A stretch of DNA of 64,000 bases from Polyodon spathula (Eukaryota; Chordata; Actinopteri; Acipenseriformes; Polyodontidae), in the NCBI RefSeq assembly GCF_017654505.1, contig NC_054570.1, positions 4,182,372-4,246,371 on the forward strand. The letters run 5' to 3'. The notes below the pieces were generated by a model. The model had not been told where the DNA came from and did not search any database. It worked only from the letters and a program-made list of their open reading frames with translations. The position numbers were made by a program, and so were the translations under genes. Of this stretch, positions 32,931-45,551 are shown piece after piece (the first letter of the stretch is position 1; each line of letters opens with the position of its first letter).

Positions 32931-35900
32931 CTAAAGAAAGAGAGAGACAGGTTATTGTACAGCATTCTTCCACAGCCATTCTTCTGCAGGGCTTCATGTC
33001 ATAAACATGACCAACTCCTAGAGTGAACTCTGACGACAGCATATTGAGAGAATACTGCAGGACTATAAGAGTATTTAAAGGGTTACATTTTGCCGTAATT
33101 ATCTAACACAAGAAAGAAAGTTGAGAAATTTGTAACAGTGTAGCTTGGAAAGAAATAGGCCCCTGGTCACCACAGTAACATCTGATCAACATTTTGGGAG
33201 ACAGAGTCTCACAGATTCCTCAGCCTTAAAGTGTGCTAAATAAGAAAGATTTAGCGAGCCTGCAGGCACCTGGTTCTCAAGGTCGAATGCTCTGTTAGAA
33301 TAGTTGTGTGTGCTGGGAGACATCCTTTGTCTGGTATTTTCAGTTAGAAAAACTGAAGTGTGCTATCAACATCTAGAAATCAAAGTCAAAGAAAAGGGAG
33401 CCTGCATGTAACATCTTTAACCAACAGCTCCAAAATTGAACGATTAAGTCAGGAAAGAAGAGAGCGACGGACAACAGCCTAACCTATTAGCTCTTCGCAA
33501 TATTCAAAAGAAACACCCCAGAATTTAGTTACATTGTGAGAAAGTTAAATAAAACAAAAACACGTAAAGAGACTGGACCAACTGGATCACCATTGAAGAA
33601 AGAGGAAAGGTCAACAAACGGTGAACCAATAAATTAATGAACTAACTTTGCCTGAAGACAGTGGTCAAATTTACAGCAAGATTTCCTATATACTGAGCGA
33701 GACTGGGTTGCCAAACCAGGAGCACAGGCAATCTTACAGCAAGTCAGCCTCACACGGGCATAAATTGATCTTACTTGGCCGTTTGCGGGCACGCTGACTA
33801 TTGCATAGGATCTTATCTTAAATACTGCCTTCCTGCGATAACTCTATATAGAGAGCTTTAGTGGGAGTTATTCTTGGCTCACTCTGATAAGGCCAAGTCT
33901 CAGGCAGTAATTCTGCGTGCTGTGTTTATTCTTTTAATAATTTATATAAAATATGCAAAGCAAACATTTTTAAATAGCATGTTTACACAGATAACCATGA
34001 ATAAACGAGGGCAGATGGTGTCTCGCTTTACTTCAATTTGGCAAATTTGTCAACACTACTCTGTTTTAAAGATCGTCACCTCCAGTACAATTATTCAGAG
34101 AAAGCAGATTCGTAACTAAATCTACTACAGTGTTTTCCTTGTTTGGTGAAATAAAAAAAAAAATATATAGAGTGAAAATTAATTTCTAAATACTGAAATA
34201 TATCATTTTTCTCAATAACAGCTGGTGAAATTCAGTGCTTACCCGGCATATTAACACCCCGCCTCTGCTCACAAATGATTGGACAGCTGTCAGATCTTTC
34301 ACTTTCCCATTGGCTACTCACTGGCCTTTAATTGTCTTGCAGAATACCGTGAACGGCCTCTGCTTGCTTATGATTGGACAGATGAGTAGAACTTGACAGA
34401 TATTTGACTTTTCTATTGGTTACACTTACTGTCAGTACCTGCAAGTGAAACAGACAGTTTATGCCCCAAACAGCTAACTTATGGGATTGGGCTATTGCAG
34501 AGACAATGCAGATATTCAATTGGTTGATCGTATTGCAGAAGCCCTTCAGGCAAAAAAAGAAATGTCAAGTACGTACAAGCACAGCATAAGCGAGCAGCAC
34601 TGTCAACACACTGCTGTGACGCTTTTGTTAGAAAACGTGTTTAAAGCTTTATTCATTATCCCACGCTACGACCCACCAGAAATGTCTTCACAACCTATAA
34701 CTTAAGAACAGCTGCCGCGGGCACGATGGCCTGGCTTCGCAGGCACAAATTTGCTGGCGGGCACTGCTTTGAGGACCACTGGTTTACAGCATATGCAGTC
34801 TCACAGTAAGATGTCCCGATGGATACCCAGATATGTGGTCGAACTGTAACTTTTTGATTTGGGATCTGATGTGTTCTGGTCAAAAATGCTGTTCAGAATC
34901 TTTCCAGCACTCATTGGTTTCACTCAGCAAGACTGGCACTGACTTGGGAGAGGCTGCACAAGTGACAACACTGTAGTAGGATTGTTATTATTTTTGTATT
35001 ATGAATATTGTTTTAACAGTGTTTATTAGGATTAGGGATGGAAATGTCAAATAGTTTCCTATTTGAACACAGGGGGTACAACATTTTTACGTACTCGATT
35101 ACCCGAATTCTGGTCCCTTACGCTACCAAGAATAAAAGGTAAATGCGTGTGCACAAGCAGACAGCAGAAGTGTAAGCCGGTAAAGTTTAGCCGGGTTCCC
35201 AAAATGTACAAACAATGTCTAAGATGAGATTTCTTTGTTAAATACCCTATTTCCTTAGGCAGAAGTTTTTCCTTTTGCTTACTGAATAAAAAATACAGAA
35301 CTCTGAGCAGCATATCTCTTCCAATTAAAGCAACAACAGCATAATGTTGCTCAAAACAACGAAATAATAATTTTTGCTGTAGTGTATTCAGAATAAAATA
35401 ACACCTGTCCTATAGCAACCTAAATATTCTACATCAGTTTCATTCTAACAAATAATATTTATAAAATAATCTTAATAGTATAAATATTGTAACCTGGCCA
35501 AAACAGAAAACACATTCCAACATTACAATAATTTGACATTACTAATTACAACTAGCCATCAAGTACTGACATCAGATGAATCTAAGTGAAGTTACTTTGT
35601 TTATTCAATAACCTGTAAATAATCCAAAACCTGGTTGTACTTTTAATGGTCAGTGCAAATGCTGAGGTTACTCCATCCATTCGCAGAAAGTCAACAGTAG
35701 ATGTTTTACACTGAACTGCAGTCCAGAGTTAAACTTTTCTTATTAATCACTGTGCTGCTTATCGTTTTATGTCTCTTATATTCCTCAATGTTAAATTGCC
35801 TTTTCTAATTTCAATGTTACCCAAGTTTGGATTTCTTCTTTTAGCGCTTGCTACATGCATTATTTTATGTCAGTTCACACATTCATAGTTTGCTGGTGCC

Positions 35901-38900
35901 ATACTCCCAGAAGCTGTTTCACGACTGGTTAGCAACAGCTGCAGAAGCTGCTGTGTACAGTCATTGCAGAGGAACTCCAGCAGGGATCTGTTAACATTGT
36001 CTCAAAACAAGGCAATAAAATTGGCAACATTTTCAAACAGAATACAATTGCTGTAGAATGTTGCTATCATAGGCATTGCATAATTCATTAGGGTCCTTAC
36101 ATTTAATATGCAAATAACAGGTTTCAGACTGACAACACGTGTTAAGCGTCAGCATTAAAAAATATAAGATGTGTTTGCTTCTACCAATAGCGAATAGCGA
36201 ATGTATACGTTTTTTGTGTACCTGAATATGTAGTATGCCATTAGATTAGTTTTTTTTTCTCTTGTGTATTTGACTACACTGACCCATCCCTAATTAGGAT
36301 TATTATAATTCAGTTTTAGCGTTGCTGTGACCATATGGTAACAGCTTGGTTGCGGGTTTGCTTGTGAAAAAATGAGTCATTTGTACAAATACATTTTCAA
36401 ATCTTTTTTCTGACAAGCACACAAATGTGAGCATGTTAAATGGCTGACGTAACATATCAAAAGGCTTTGTTTAGTCACTTTCTTTTGAGGCATGGGCTCT
36501 CTTTGGTTACCATACACAGTTAGAAACATACTGAAAATAAAAACCATCATGAAAAAAAAGAAATATATTGGGCCAGATAAAATTGCATCTGGGCCAGTAA
36601 AAACACTAGCCAGCAGGGGCCAGCAGTTCAAAATCTAAACGTAGAGCCCAGGTGTGCCCATGTCACTGTACTGTATAAACCAGGGGCCAGTGTAATATCT
36701 GGTGGAAACCATTTAACAGTCAGACAGAGTGAAAATAATTGAAGCGATCTATTTCATTGAAATTGGTGCTAGAATAAATCTAGAATAAATAAGAGCAAGG
36801 GGTGTTAAATGTAGTGCCATGGATTTTAATTAAGGGATATATAATTAACCTACAGATTGCTAACAATTGATTACAATTTCGTAATATCCTGTTAATTAGA
36901 ATGTTGACGTGTCACTCTGAAGCTGAAGTAGTACCTGAATATTATCCATTGCTAAACCTAATGTACTGATTATTTTGACACTAATTAACTTTTACTTTTG
37001 TATTACTGAACTCACTTTGATCACATGTAGACTATATAACCGTGTCGCGTTATGATTGTGTATTACTGAACTCACTGTGATCACATGTACAGACTATATA
37101 ACTGTGTTGTGATTGTTCGACTGGGTTTCACTTTCCAGATCTTGATCTTGGTTGGAAGTAATAAATAATTAAGAGTGCTAATCATTTCAACCCATTACAC
37201 ATATCAGCTACAACACAGTCAAACCTGCGCCATGTCACTTGTGTTAATGTCAGCCTGCTTTCTCTATCACCATATTCACAAATGTAGATAAAAGCTGAGC
37301 CCCTGGAAAAATCCATGACTACTGTCATACAATTCCAGGCTACTTTCATGAGATGTTACTAAAAACACAAACTCTTCTAACTGTCTCTGTATTGAAGACA
37401 AGTGAAGTGGTTCAGTGATTGATTGCTTGAGATTAAGCAGATTCATTTACCAGTTTTTTTTTTTTTCTTACAATTATTATTTCCTGTGCTTTTAAAAAAA
37501 AAAGAATTGCAATTGGGAATCCCGCGCACTGCACCTTGCCTTTTCATTATGCCGGTAGCCAAGGTACATGATATGTATAACTATGCAAGGCTGGAGGTTT
37601 CATTAGATCTGTTTTTCTACAACAAATTCGTATTCTTGTAAAAAGAAATTATTTTGCAAAATCTCTCAACAGCAAAGATCAGGTAAAACTACAATTCCCA
37701 GATTCCCTTCACACCTGAAGCTGTTTCGCTGGTCTGCAGTACATAACGCCTCCACCACGTACTTGACTGTTCTGTGATAAGAATAACACAGGAATGCTTA
37801 CTGCGCACAGACATATGCTGAAAATAAATCTGCCTTTGTGAGCAAATACTAGTCCCCCCGGGTAGTTGCCGCGAGATGAGCGTTTAAAAATGATATTTTA
37901 TTTGAATAAAGTGTAAGAATAAAAATAAGACTGCTGGTTTTCATCATCATGCAATACGGCTTCACTCGATGCTGCTGCATACATTATACACAGAACTGAA
38001 GCAGCAGCGAGAGACTGAGGTGAGCTACTCAGGAAAAAACAGTGTATTGTGCAGAGGAGATCGACATAGTGGTTGGGGAGCTCCCCTAGGTTAAAACAAG
38101 AATCTTAAGCACACTGCTAATGTTCAGTACACAGTTTCTGCAGGATTAATAGGCAGCTGAATGCTGCTTGTTTAGTATGATTACCTCTAAATCCCAGTTC
38201 ACATTCAGATAGAGAATCAGCACACAGGTTGGATCCCAGCTTCTTGTTCTCCTCAAGTGTACAGACATTATTTTCAGCAGGAAGTTCCTCTGTGATGGAG
38301 ACACATTCCTGCTCTGTGAACTCCTCTTCAATGGGAACACATTCCTGTTGAAGGACCTCTTCATCTTTAACAAACGTAAGCTCTGTAATCTCCATTAGAC
38401 ATACACACCAATCCTGGTCAAAGGACTCCTCTGGTGTGTAAACTTCTATCTCTGGTCTCTCCTGTGCTTCAGATTCAGGGATATCATGACTCTCTTCGGG
38501 ATCTGTGTGAAACAAAATTGTACAAAGTTATAACTCTTATTTACTAGCTAAAAAGCCAATCCCTTGACAGAAAGCTACTGACAATCACCCCACCCTTCAT
38601 CTCTGCAATCACCCCACCCTTCATCTCTGCATGTTTTCAATAGAGCAATCACCCCACCCTTCATCTCTGCATGTTTTCAATAGAGCAATCACCCCACCCT
38701 TCATCTCTGCATGCTTTCAATAGAGCAATCACCCCACCCTTCATCTCTGCATGCTTTCAATAGAGCACTCACCCCACCCTTCATCTCTGCATACTTTCAA
38801 TAGAGCGTGGGATGGTATCCAGTCCACATGGTAAAACAGTTAATGACAAGCTTTTTTTCTGATGTTTGTTATATTTTTTGATCTCTAAACAAAGGAATGA

Positions 38901-39300
38901 AGCAAGCCAACATTTGGAAGTATTTTGAGGAACTGGACAAGAAAACCGTGGCATGTAAATTATGCCAAGCAAAATTGCCATACCACAAAAACACAAGTTC
39001 AATGCTTCACCATTTGAAATAAAAACATTCAGAAAGAAGGGCGTGAAATTGATGCAAGACTATCCCAGGAATCATCAACTGCAAAATAAATATAGTTTTT
39101 AATATCACTTTGTGTCCACAACACATCTGTCTTAAAATATTTAAGTATGCTTGAGCAGTTTTATGTTTACAGAGCTCTAAAGTCACTACACATTACAAAA
39201 GACATGAAACCTGTATTAATCGTAATAATAATTTCTCAAAATATTGTATACATCTCACAAAATATAATTCTTTGGATTGTACAATTCACCTAGACTACAT

Positions 39301-39354
<54 letters not shown>

Positions 39355-42265
39355 CCAAATGGATTTTATTGTACAACATTTTTATTGTTGTTTTTAAGAT
39401 AAGCGTCCATTGAATTTCCAGAGCTTTGTAGAAGCCAAACAATAACAACGAAGCTGGAAAACAAGACAACTGTTCATACAAAACTTTCAAAAGGGAGAAA
39501 AAGTTGCAGACTAGTGGACCCCATTCTCCAATCTTCCCATAGGCGGGTGGCTTTTTTCACTTGACGTTGTTCTGTATGATTTTGGACCGAACGGCCGTAT
39601 GTTTTGTACAGTTTTTGTTTGTATGTTGGAACTACTGCACTAAAGTAATGGACAGCTGAGGCACACTTCAAACAGGCAGGCCAGGTGTCTCTTTTTAACA
39701 ACTGAATGTAAAGCTTGTGTGAATATGTGAATTTGAATATGTTACGTAATTTAGTAATACTTGACCATATACCTGCACAAGGCAAACATTATGGGTTTTT
39801 TTTTAAATTACAGATCACACCTTAACCTAGGCTATATCGTATAATGGCCAGATTATTTTGGCTTTATTGGCTGTTTTGATTAGCTCGCCAATAATACTTC
39901 CACCAATCAGAAAGTTGCCTACAATGCTTGTACCGATCCCACCCTCTGGCAGACTGGTATTCAGAACAGATTAAAGCGCTGGACGAGGGGAATAATGTGG
40001 CAGATGTCACCATGGATATGAGAATGGGAGTGATGAAGCTTGAGAACACTGAAAGTGGACCCGACATTTCCAATGCAGTTAAACAATCAGGAACTGATGA
40101 TGCGATCAGAAACCGAGAGGCATTCTGATTATGTAGTACTGTAATGCTCTGTTTTTTTTTTGCTTTCTTTTTTTGTCAATTAGTGTGTGGTTGCTTTCCC
40201 CCTTATTAAACACACCTGCCATCTTTGTTAATCATGTGGCCAGGTGTTGCTTATCAGAACAGTCCCTTAGCTTCAGATAAAAGGACTCTGAACTTGATAT
40301 GGAGAAGGGCACACTACAGCAACAGCAGAGGAGAATTTGAGAGCGCGAGAAAGGGAAGTTGAATTGTTGCGTTTGAGAATGCAGTTGACAAGAGAGAAAT
40401 TGAAAGAGGTTTTTTCTTTGTTTTGGGACTGGGCTAGGCGCTGATTCAGCCACATTTCGGGACTGCTGCGCTGCTTTTAAGTTTCAGCTGTTTTTTAAAA
40501 AATCTTTTCTCAAGTTTTAAACTTTTATTTTTTCATTTAAACTGTGTTTAACAGGATATTTTGTAAGTGACTTTTAGAAGAAAGAGGATTCCAAGTAGTT
40601 TTTGTTTGTTGTGGGGTTTCACCTTGTTGTATTTTTGAGTCAAACTTTTTAATTTTATTTTTGCACGGTCTAAATTTCGCAAGTTGTTTTTGATAGTTAT
40701 ATTTTTTGGACTTCATTTTTTGGATCTTTTTTTTTTTTTTTTTACTAATGCTACTTTGTGGATCTGTATAATTATTAGTATTATTGCACACTACTTATAA
40801 AACCCCCTCTTTAGCCAGTTTTGCTTGCTGCTTAATTGTGATTGTAGTGCCCCCTGTTGGATCTTTTTGTATACATTTTAGTTAAATTGCCTTCCACTGC
40901 TCTTTTCACAGAGATCCCTTAGTATTCAACCTTAGATGACTTAACTTCTTTAGAAAATAAAAGGAAATTGTTTGGTAACCCTGTGTTGTCTGTCCTCTGT
41001 GTACAATATACCATTACAGTCTGGGATTTCCAAAGAACCTTGGGTATTTAGTCAATTTGAGTTCTCCAACCTCATTATAAACTGGACTGGTGTAAACGGC
41101 TACATTTTGCCCCCATTTAATATTTACTGGGGGTCTTACAGTAGGACTGTTCTTTATGTTAAGCATTGTTGTGTTTTTCCAAGGGTTTAATTAAGTAACA
41201 GCCAAATGTTAGAACGTTTGTAACCAAATGGTGGATTGTTGCTGCAGATACGACTATCAGTGGAGGCATTGTGAAGGTATCTCAAAGTCAGGGAACAAAA
41301 CAAAGCGTTCTGCACGTATAAAATGGAGATGACTTTGTCAGTGCTTGCTAGTCTATCAACCCGTTTGAAATGACTTTAAAGCAAATGAAAGCATTTTTGC
41401 TTTCGGCTTTATCGTTAAAGATTTCGCATCTGGCAATATTGCCCTACAATTACTGCATGATACTGCGATTGCTCCACTCTTATGTTACACCTTACAATGA
41501 AAGCACCTTACAATGAAAGGCTATAAGAACGATAAATACCGTAACTGATTTGAAGGCCTTCTTCTTTGTTGTCCTCCAAGTTGCTGCAGTGACAGATGCT
41601 ATAACGAGTTACTGTAAATGAGAAACTGTTTCAGCAGACACATTTTATTAGTTAAACATTTATTTGAATGTTTTTGGAATTAAAAGTATAAAACCATTAA
41701 AGGGGAATGTCTTTCTGATTGGTTAAGAAATGGTATACCAATGCATACGTGTATCATTGATTCTATTATGACTTGTGCTTAAGGAATATAGGGTACCCTG
41801 CTGCTGCACTGCATATAATAAAGCACATTTATTGAAATATGCAAGAGTTCATTAATTAATTCAACAACTGCCAATATGATCTTTAATGGTATTGTACATG
41901 ATCAATTGAATGACAGCACAATGTGCACAGTAGTATCCCTCCACCCTCAATCCGTACATGCTTTAGCTCTGCTGTCTTTTGCTGAAACATGTCACTCGTC
42001 TGTTGGTGCAGACGCCATGTGAGGTTTCAGCAGAGACGCGCGAGTGAAGTCACAGGAGGAATTAACTTGGCTGTGTGGAGTAGTCAGCGCTCCGCCAAAT
42101 TTTGGAAGTAACCAGCCATAAACAGCTAAAAACCTGAACTTCTATTGCAGACTTAAATATATATTACAAAAGCATACATAAGTGCTACATATTTATTTAA
42201 AATAAAAAATAACACAGGTAAATAATGTTATAAATGATATAACACTGAATGTTATAAATTATATA

Positions 42266-42303
<38 letters not shown>

Positions 42304-43452
42304 TTTGCTTGTTTTTTTTCTCAGTTTACAGTACAATCACTGCTGTTTCTTATGTGATGAGATCAAATGTGATCCACGATTTATTTTATTCAGAGTAAAA
42401 TTTAATTGTCCTGAACTGTCGGTGTACAGTCTATAAAGCAGTAAATGAAATAATAAATTCTTAAACAAGAACCCCAGTCAAATGTATGCGAGTGTCAATC
42501 ATCTGTAGGGACCCCCATATTAACCAGTCCTGAGGAAAGAAGTAGGCGGGTTCACCATTTTCTTCAGCCGGATTTGCTGAATGCAAGTGTGGGCATTTGT
42601 GTGATTTGTCATTCTATTGGATGCTGAGCTCCCTAACAAAGTCACGCCCCAGGGGGAGGGCGTGGTAGTATGCAGGGCATTGGCAGCATGAAGGAATATC
42701 CCCTAGAAAGTGTCCTGAGGGCATCAGATGATTCGAGGGCATTTGCCATTTAGTCCCACCTTTCACTTCCAGAGCCTCTTCACTGTCAATCACCTGCCTG
42801 TTTGCAATGAGTAAGTTCAAACTTGCCTTTTAAAATCAACCCGTAAATTCTTACAGCAGTTTCTGATTCATTTCATCCTCCACATTTAACTGATACCATG
42901 ACTGAAGTTAGTATTTAAAATTTGAAACACTGCATCTGAAACACGCTGGTAAATGTAGATGTCGATCATCACTCCATTTGTTAACAATAACAAGTCCAAT
43001 TTAAGCCCTGACTCATCAGTATTTGTGCCTTGAAGATCAATCCCTAATTCTGCACAAAACGCAAACTGCTGCTTCCCCTTACCACTGTTTCCTGCTCTCG
43101 CTCGCTCCACTTGCTAGCAAAGACTGAATAAAAACATAAGAACATAAGAAAGTTTACAAACGAGAGGAGGCCATTCGGCCCATCTTGCTCGTTTGGTTGT
43201 TAGTAGCTTATTGATCCCAGAATCTCATCAAGCAGCTTCTTGAAGGATCCCAGGGTGTCAGCTTCAACAACATTACTGGGGAGTTGATTCCAGACCCTCA
43301 CCGCCAGGCGCCAGTGAAACCAGTGAAGACGCTGCACTTAGTCCAACCGCTCCATCTCCAAGCCCACAAATCACAGGTTAATAGTTCAAAGATGTTTATG
43401 TTTCTGAGACATAAGACATTTTTTTTAAATGTTTTAAGGTGGTTACGGTTTC

Positions 43453-43484
<32 letters not shown>

Positions 43485-44680
43485 AAAAATAAATAAAAGT
43501 TGGAAAATGTTGTTTTTAATGTTCTGATTGGGGGATTTCTTCCAGACGAAGGGGTTAAGGAAGTCAAAGGGTAATGTGTATATGTTTTAAAGTTTTGAGT
43601 GTAATCTATTGTTCCTTTTGTGGCCAGTCCAAAATAAAGCTTCCTTACCCCCACCCCCACCCCGGCACCGCAGGCGTGACAGAGCTGCTAATGGCGCCGA
43701 GTAGGCTGCCTAACCCTGAAAGCGCATCACATATTCTTACCCCTCTATCTCCGAGGCCACAAGAGTTTGGTTAATAATTCAAAAACGTATGTTTACACGA
43801 CACCTACCAATCGTGTAATGTTTGTGTTGTTTGTAGGTAGTTATGGTGTTAACAAAGCGCCCCAAACTAAGTGAGTAGTTTTTCGAGATTTACCATTATA
43901 CTGTAAATTTACAGTACAATCGTACACCTCGAAAAACTACTCACTTCTAAATCTTTTGTAGTCATTTTTGTATTACTTTAGTATAAATACATGTTAATTT
44001 GGATTCATATGTTGTTTTTTTCTGACTTTATGTGAACGAAAAGACACACATTTTCCCATTTTCCCATTGGAAATAGTGATATTTTGAAATATCACTGTCC
44101 TGGTCACAAAAGCAAAGTTTGTGGGGAATGATAGCCATTTTCTATACTTTTGAGGCATAAGCAATTAGGAAATAACACTTACTACCCAGGAACAAAAAAA
44201 TTGTTACACGGTGTAATCTTACAACGATTTCAAAATGGCTGCATTCCTGATGCGCAATCTCTATTAGAGCCAAAGCCGCCCACGCTGTGGGGCAGTAACC
44301 AATCCCATTAAACAGCTCTTAAGATAAATTACAAACAAGATCTTTAGAATAAAAGGTGATTTAATCTGTTGGACCGACGAAGCAATACTTATTTTAAAAA
44401 ACATCTTACCGGGCAATACTGGCGGTTGTTCAATGTTTGCGCCGGCAGCGCTCCTGCATTCCCGCGCCGCCCTCAGCTTGCTCTCGGATCTCTGCAGCCT
44501 CCGCTTCAGGCTCCCGTTCTCTCTCTCCTTCCCGGCCATTTCCACTCGGATTTCGTGGAATTTGCCGCCGATCACTCTAGTAATCTCGCACAAGATGGAG
44601 TCCACGGCCGCTTTCACGGCGCGCTCGACGGCTGAGGCGAGCTCGCCTTCAAACAACGACACGGGGAAACCGACCTCCAT
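32419..44680 (-). CDS. C2H2 zinc-finger gene, three coding exons, short and probably decaying
   Basis: Exons 44680-44410, 38502-38185 and 32930-32419 all join in phase 1 through good consensus sites and give 366 aa. Exon 1 encodes an N-terminal coiled-coil-like region. Exon 2 encodes an acidic linker. Exon 3 encodes a basic linker plus two fingers: finger 1 (311-331, CSECGKRF...H-x3-H) is canonical; finger 2 (339-359, CSKRGKRF) has Arg in place of its second Cys. A TAA/TGA-type stop follows the HTGGKPYY linker, and the next finger exists downstream only as debris. Such proteins normally carry several tandem fingers for DNA binding in the nucleus. I cannot name an orthologue. It could be a recently truncated gene or a pseudogene. 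Confidence 0.7.
33043..37687. other. intron 2 of zinc-finger gene A, no other gene recognised
   Basis: About 4.6 kb of AT-rich sequence. Notable items are four ATTGG (inverted CCAAT) motifs between 34270 and 34420 inside a roughly 100-bp imperfect duplication (GATTGGACAG twice), and a roughly 60-bp tandem duplication at 37036-37116 (TATTACTGAACTCACT twice). No exon is supported. Confidence 0.4.
37688..37701 (+). promoter_or_regulatory. candidate ZNF143/SBF site (ACTACAATTCCCAG)
   Basis: An exact match to the core of the vertebrate ZNF143 promoter motif (established knowledge). It lies inside intron 2 of the zinc-finger gene, about 500 bp downstream of exon 2 in the direction of transcription, so it could mark an internal or antisense promoter. 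Confidence 0.45.
38185..38502 (-). CDS. zinc-finger gene A, exon 2 (acidic linker)
   Basis: The acceptor TTGTTTCACACAG (AG at 38504-38503) and donor AGAG/GTAATC (GT at 38184-38183) are both phase 1. It encodes an acidic stretch with repeated motifs of the type [11 protein letters not shown] and [11 protein letters not shown]. This is related in style to the IKEEFPERELV linker of the second zinc-finger gene at 54.8-55.2 kb. Confidence 0.75.
38575..38806. repeat. 40-bp minisatellite, about 6 copies
   Basis: The unit CAATCACCCCACCCTTCATC followed by TCTGCATGTTTTCAATAGAG repeats, with TGTTTT/TGCTTT/TACTTT variants. The first unit is truncated. Confidence 0.92.
38897..39060 (+). pseudogene. BED-finger fragment of a hAT-type transposase (ZBED-like)
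   Basis: The sequence encodes [20 protein letters not shown] and then [11 protein letters not shown], followed by a stop (39020-39022) and KHSER. This is the C-x2-C ... H-x-H pattern of a BED zinc finger. The stop falls just before the last His. No catalytic domain or ends were found nearby. Confidence 0.7.
39303..39351. repeat. (AT)n microsatellite
   Basis: An uninterrupted AT dinucleotide run of about 48 bp. Confidence 0.95.
39352..40133. other. intron 1 of zinc-finger gene A, unassigned
   Basis: A 66-codon plus-strand frame (39928-40128) containing [18 protein letters not shown] looks more protein-like than its surroundings, but I do not recognise it and it has no clear splice context. 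Confidence 0.3.
40134..41020 (+). mobile_element. possible solo LTR
   Basis: The segment starts near TGTAATG and ends near CATTACA, has a TATA-like ATAAAAGG (about 40276) and an AATAAA-type signal near 40958 followed by a T/G-rich stretch (CCTGTGTTGTCTGTCC). That is LTR-like order. I did not find a target-site duplication or an internal region. Confidence 0.3.
41021..43129. other. intron 1 of zinc-finger gene A, no gene recognised
   Basis: AT-rich sequence with a (TA)n run at about 42262-42298. No supported exon or transposon. Confidence 0.4.
43130..43318 (-). mobile_element. CR1-type LINE, 3' end fragment
   Basis: Read on the minus strand it ends in GGCCGAATGGCCTCCTCTCG followed by TTTGTAAACTTTC and a short TTCTTATG repeat tail, the form of a CR1-type 3' terminus with an 8-bp tail repeat. 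The same 3' block occurs again at 57974-58035. The fragment is 5'-truncated, as is usual for LINEs. Confidence 0.8.
43319..43868. other. intron 1 of zinc-finger gene A, with C20/A15 run
   Basis: Contains a run of 20 C (43455-43474) directly followed by 15 A. Two related segments flank it, both beginning with a CCTCA/CCTCT-CCGCC style context. No gene was recognised. Confidence 0.35.
43869..44217. repeat. interspersed repeat, copy 1, with a 19-bp perfect hairpin
   Basis: It matches the region at 51855-52131 in opposite orientation over about 270 bp (for example GTTTGTGGGGAATGATAGCC and CTATACTTTTGAGGCATAAG). The left end forms a perfect 19-bp inverted repeat (43869-43887 with 43928-43946, stem AAGTGAGTAGTTTTTCGAG). 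It is likely a non-autonomous DNA element of a family I cannot name. Confidence 0.75.
44410..44680 (-). CDS. zinc-finger gene A, exon 1 (N-terminal coiled-coil region)
   Basis: The first ATG in the open frame is at 44680 ([20 protein letters not shown]). The region [16 protein letters not shown] and [19 protein letters not shown] is the helical, coiled-coil-like N-terminus common to fish C2H2 zinc-finger proteins. The donor is CCCG/GTAAGA (GT at 44409-44408), phase 1, matching exon 2. The frame is open upstream of the ATG but contains no earlier ATG. Confidence 0.75.
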
Positions 44681-44845
44681 CTTCAGCGCTTTGAGTTCAG
44701 ATCCAGCGGAATCCTCTTCTTTATTCAGAAACACTGCCTCCAGTTCTGGTTCGCTTTTTATTTTTTTTCCGACGCTCCCAATCGGACGGTATATTCCGCG
44801 CGTCTCCTTGAAGGAAAGAACCGTTACCGACGCGCCTCTCTTCAC

Positions 44846-45260
44846 GTGCGCAACCGAGAGCTCTGCGCGCCGCGGTCACCGGGGCGCCTTTCCCGCGCTC
44901 GGCCCGTGTTGCCAGATCGGGCTGGTTCCCGCCCACTGGGCTGGTCCGTATCGCGTATGCGGGTAAAAACTGCACTTGCGGGTTCATTATATTTTGGGCT
45001 AGTTTTAGGTGTTTGGGCGGGTAATTCATATTTTCTGTCAATATATAAGTGCATCTAAAATAAAGTAAGATTCAATGAGCTGAAGGTAAAATTACGTCAC
45101 TAAAACACTTTTACACAACTAACGATTGACAATTGCAGAAGCCAATAGCGTTACTGTTTTGCGGTATACAGAGCCAATCGCACGCAGACAAGGGGTGGGG
45201 TTAATCATAACCGCTGTTAGATGAGATTGACGTATTGATGAAAAATGGCTAGAGTGTGAT
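44846..45260 (-). promoter_or_regulatory. candidate promoter/5' UTR of zinc-finger gene A
   Basis: A CpG-rich patch (44430-44960) covers exon 1 and its upstream flank. Two CCAAT boxes lie further upstream (about 45140 and 45172). No start site is proven. Confidence 0.4.
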
Positions 45261-45551
45261 AAAAGAAAATGAGAGAAGACGTCCAAATGGGCAATATATA
45301 TATAGAAAAGAATGGGAGCCTAATTCTGAGCTGAAATTGTGGATTGCTTCTGTAACTGGCGACGAAACAAAATCACGTTGCAAATACGCAATGTACAGAT
45401 TCGCGCCCACTCAAACGACCTGCTGCAATATCAACGAGGGATATATAATGCTAATATAATCAGCTTCCAGAAATGCTATATCAGCATACCTCTCAACCTT
45501 TGAGAGTGAAAATTGGGGGGGGGGGGGCTGGGGGTTAGCCCCCTGACTGAG

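Noticed and set aside
34240..34470. Cluster of four ATTGG motifs as a promoter
   Set aside because: They occur within an imperfect 100-bp duplication in an intron and lack other promoter evidence, so they are not called as a feature.
39928..40128. A 66-codon frame ([16 protein letters not shown]) that looks protein-like
   Set aside because: No family was recognised, no splice sites fit, and it is isolated in an intron. It is mentioned only within the intron entry.
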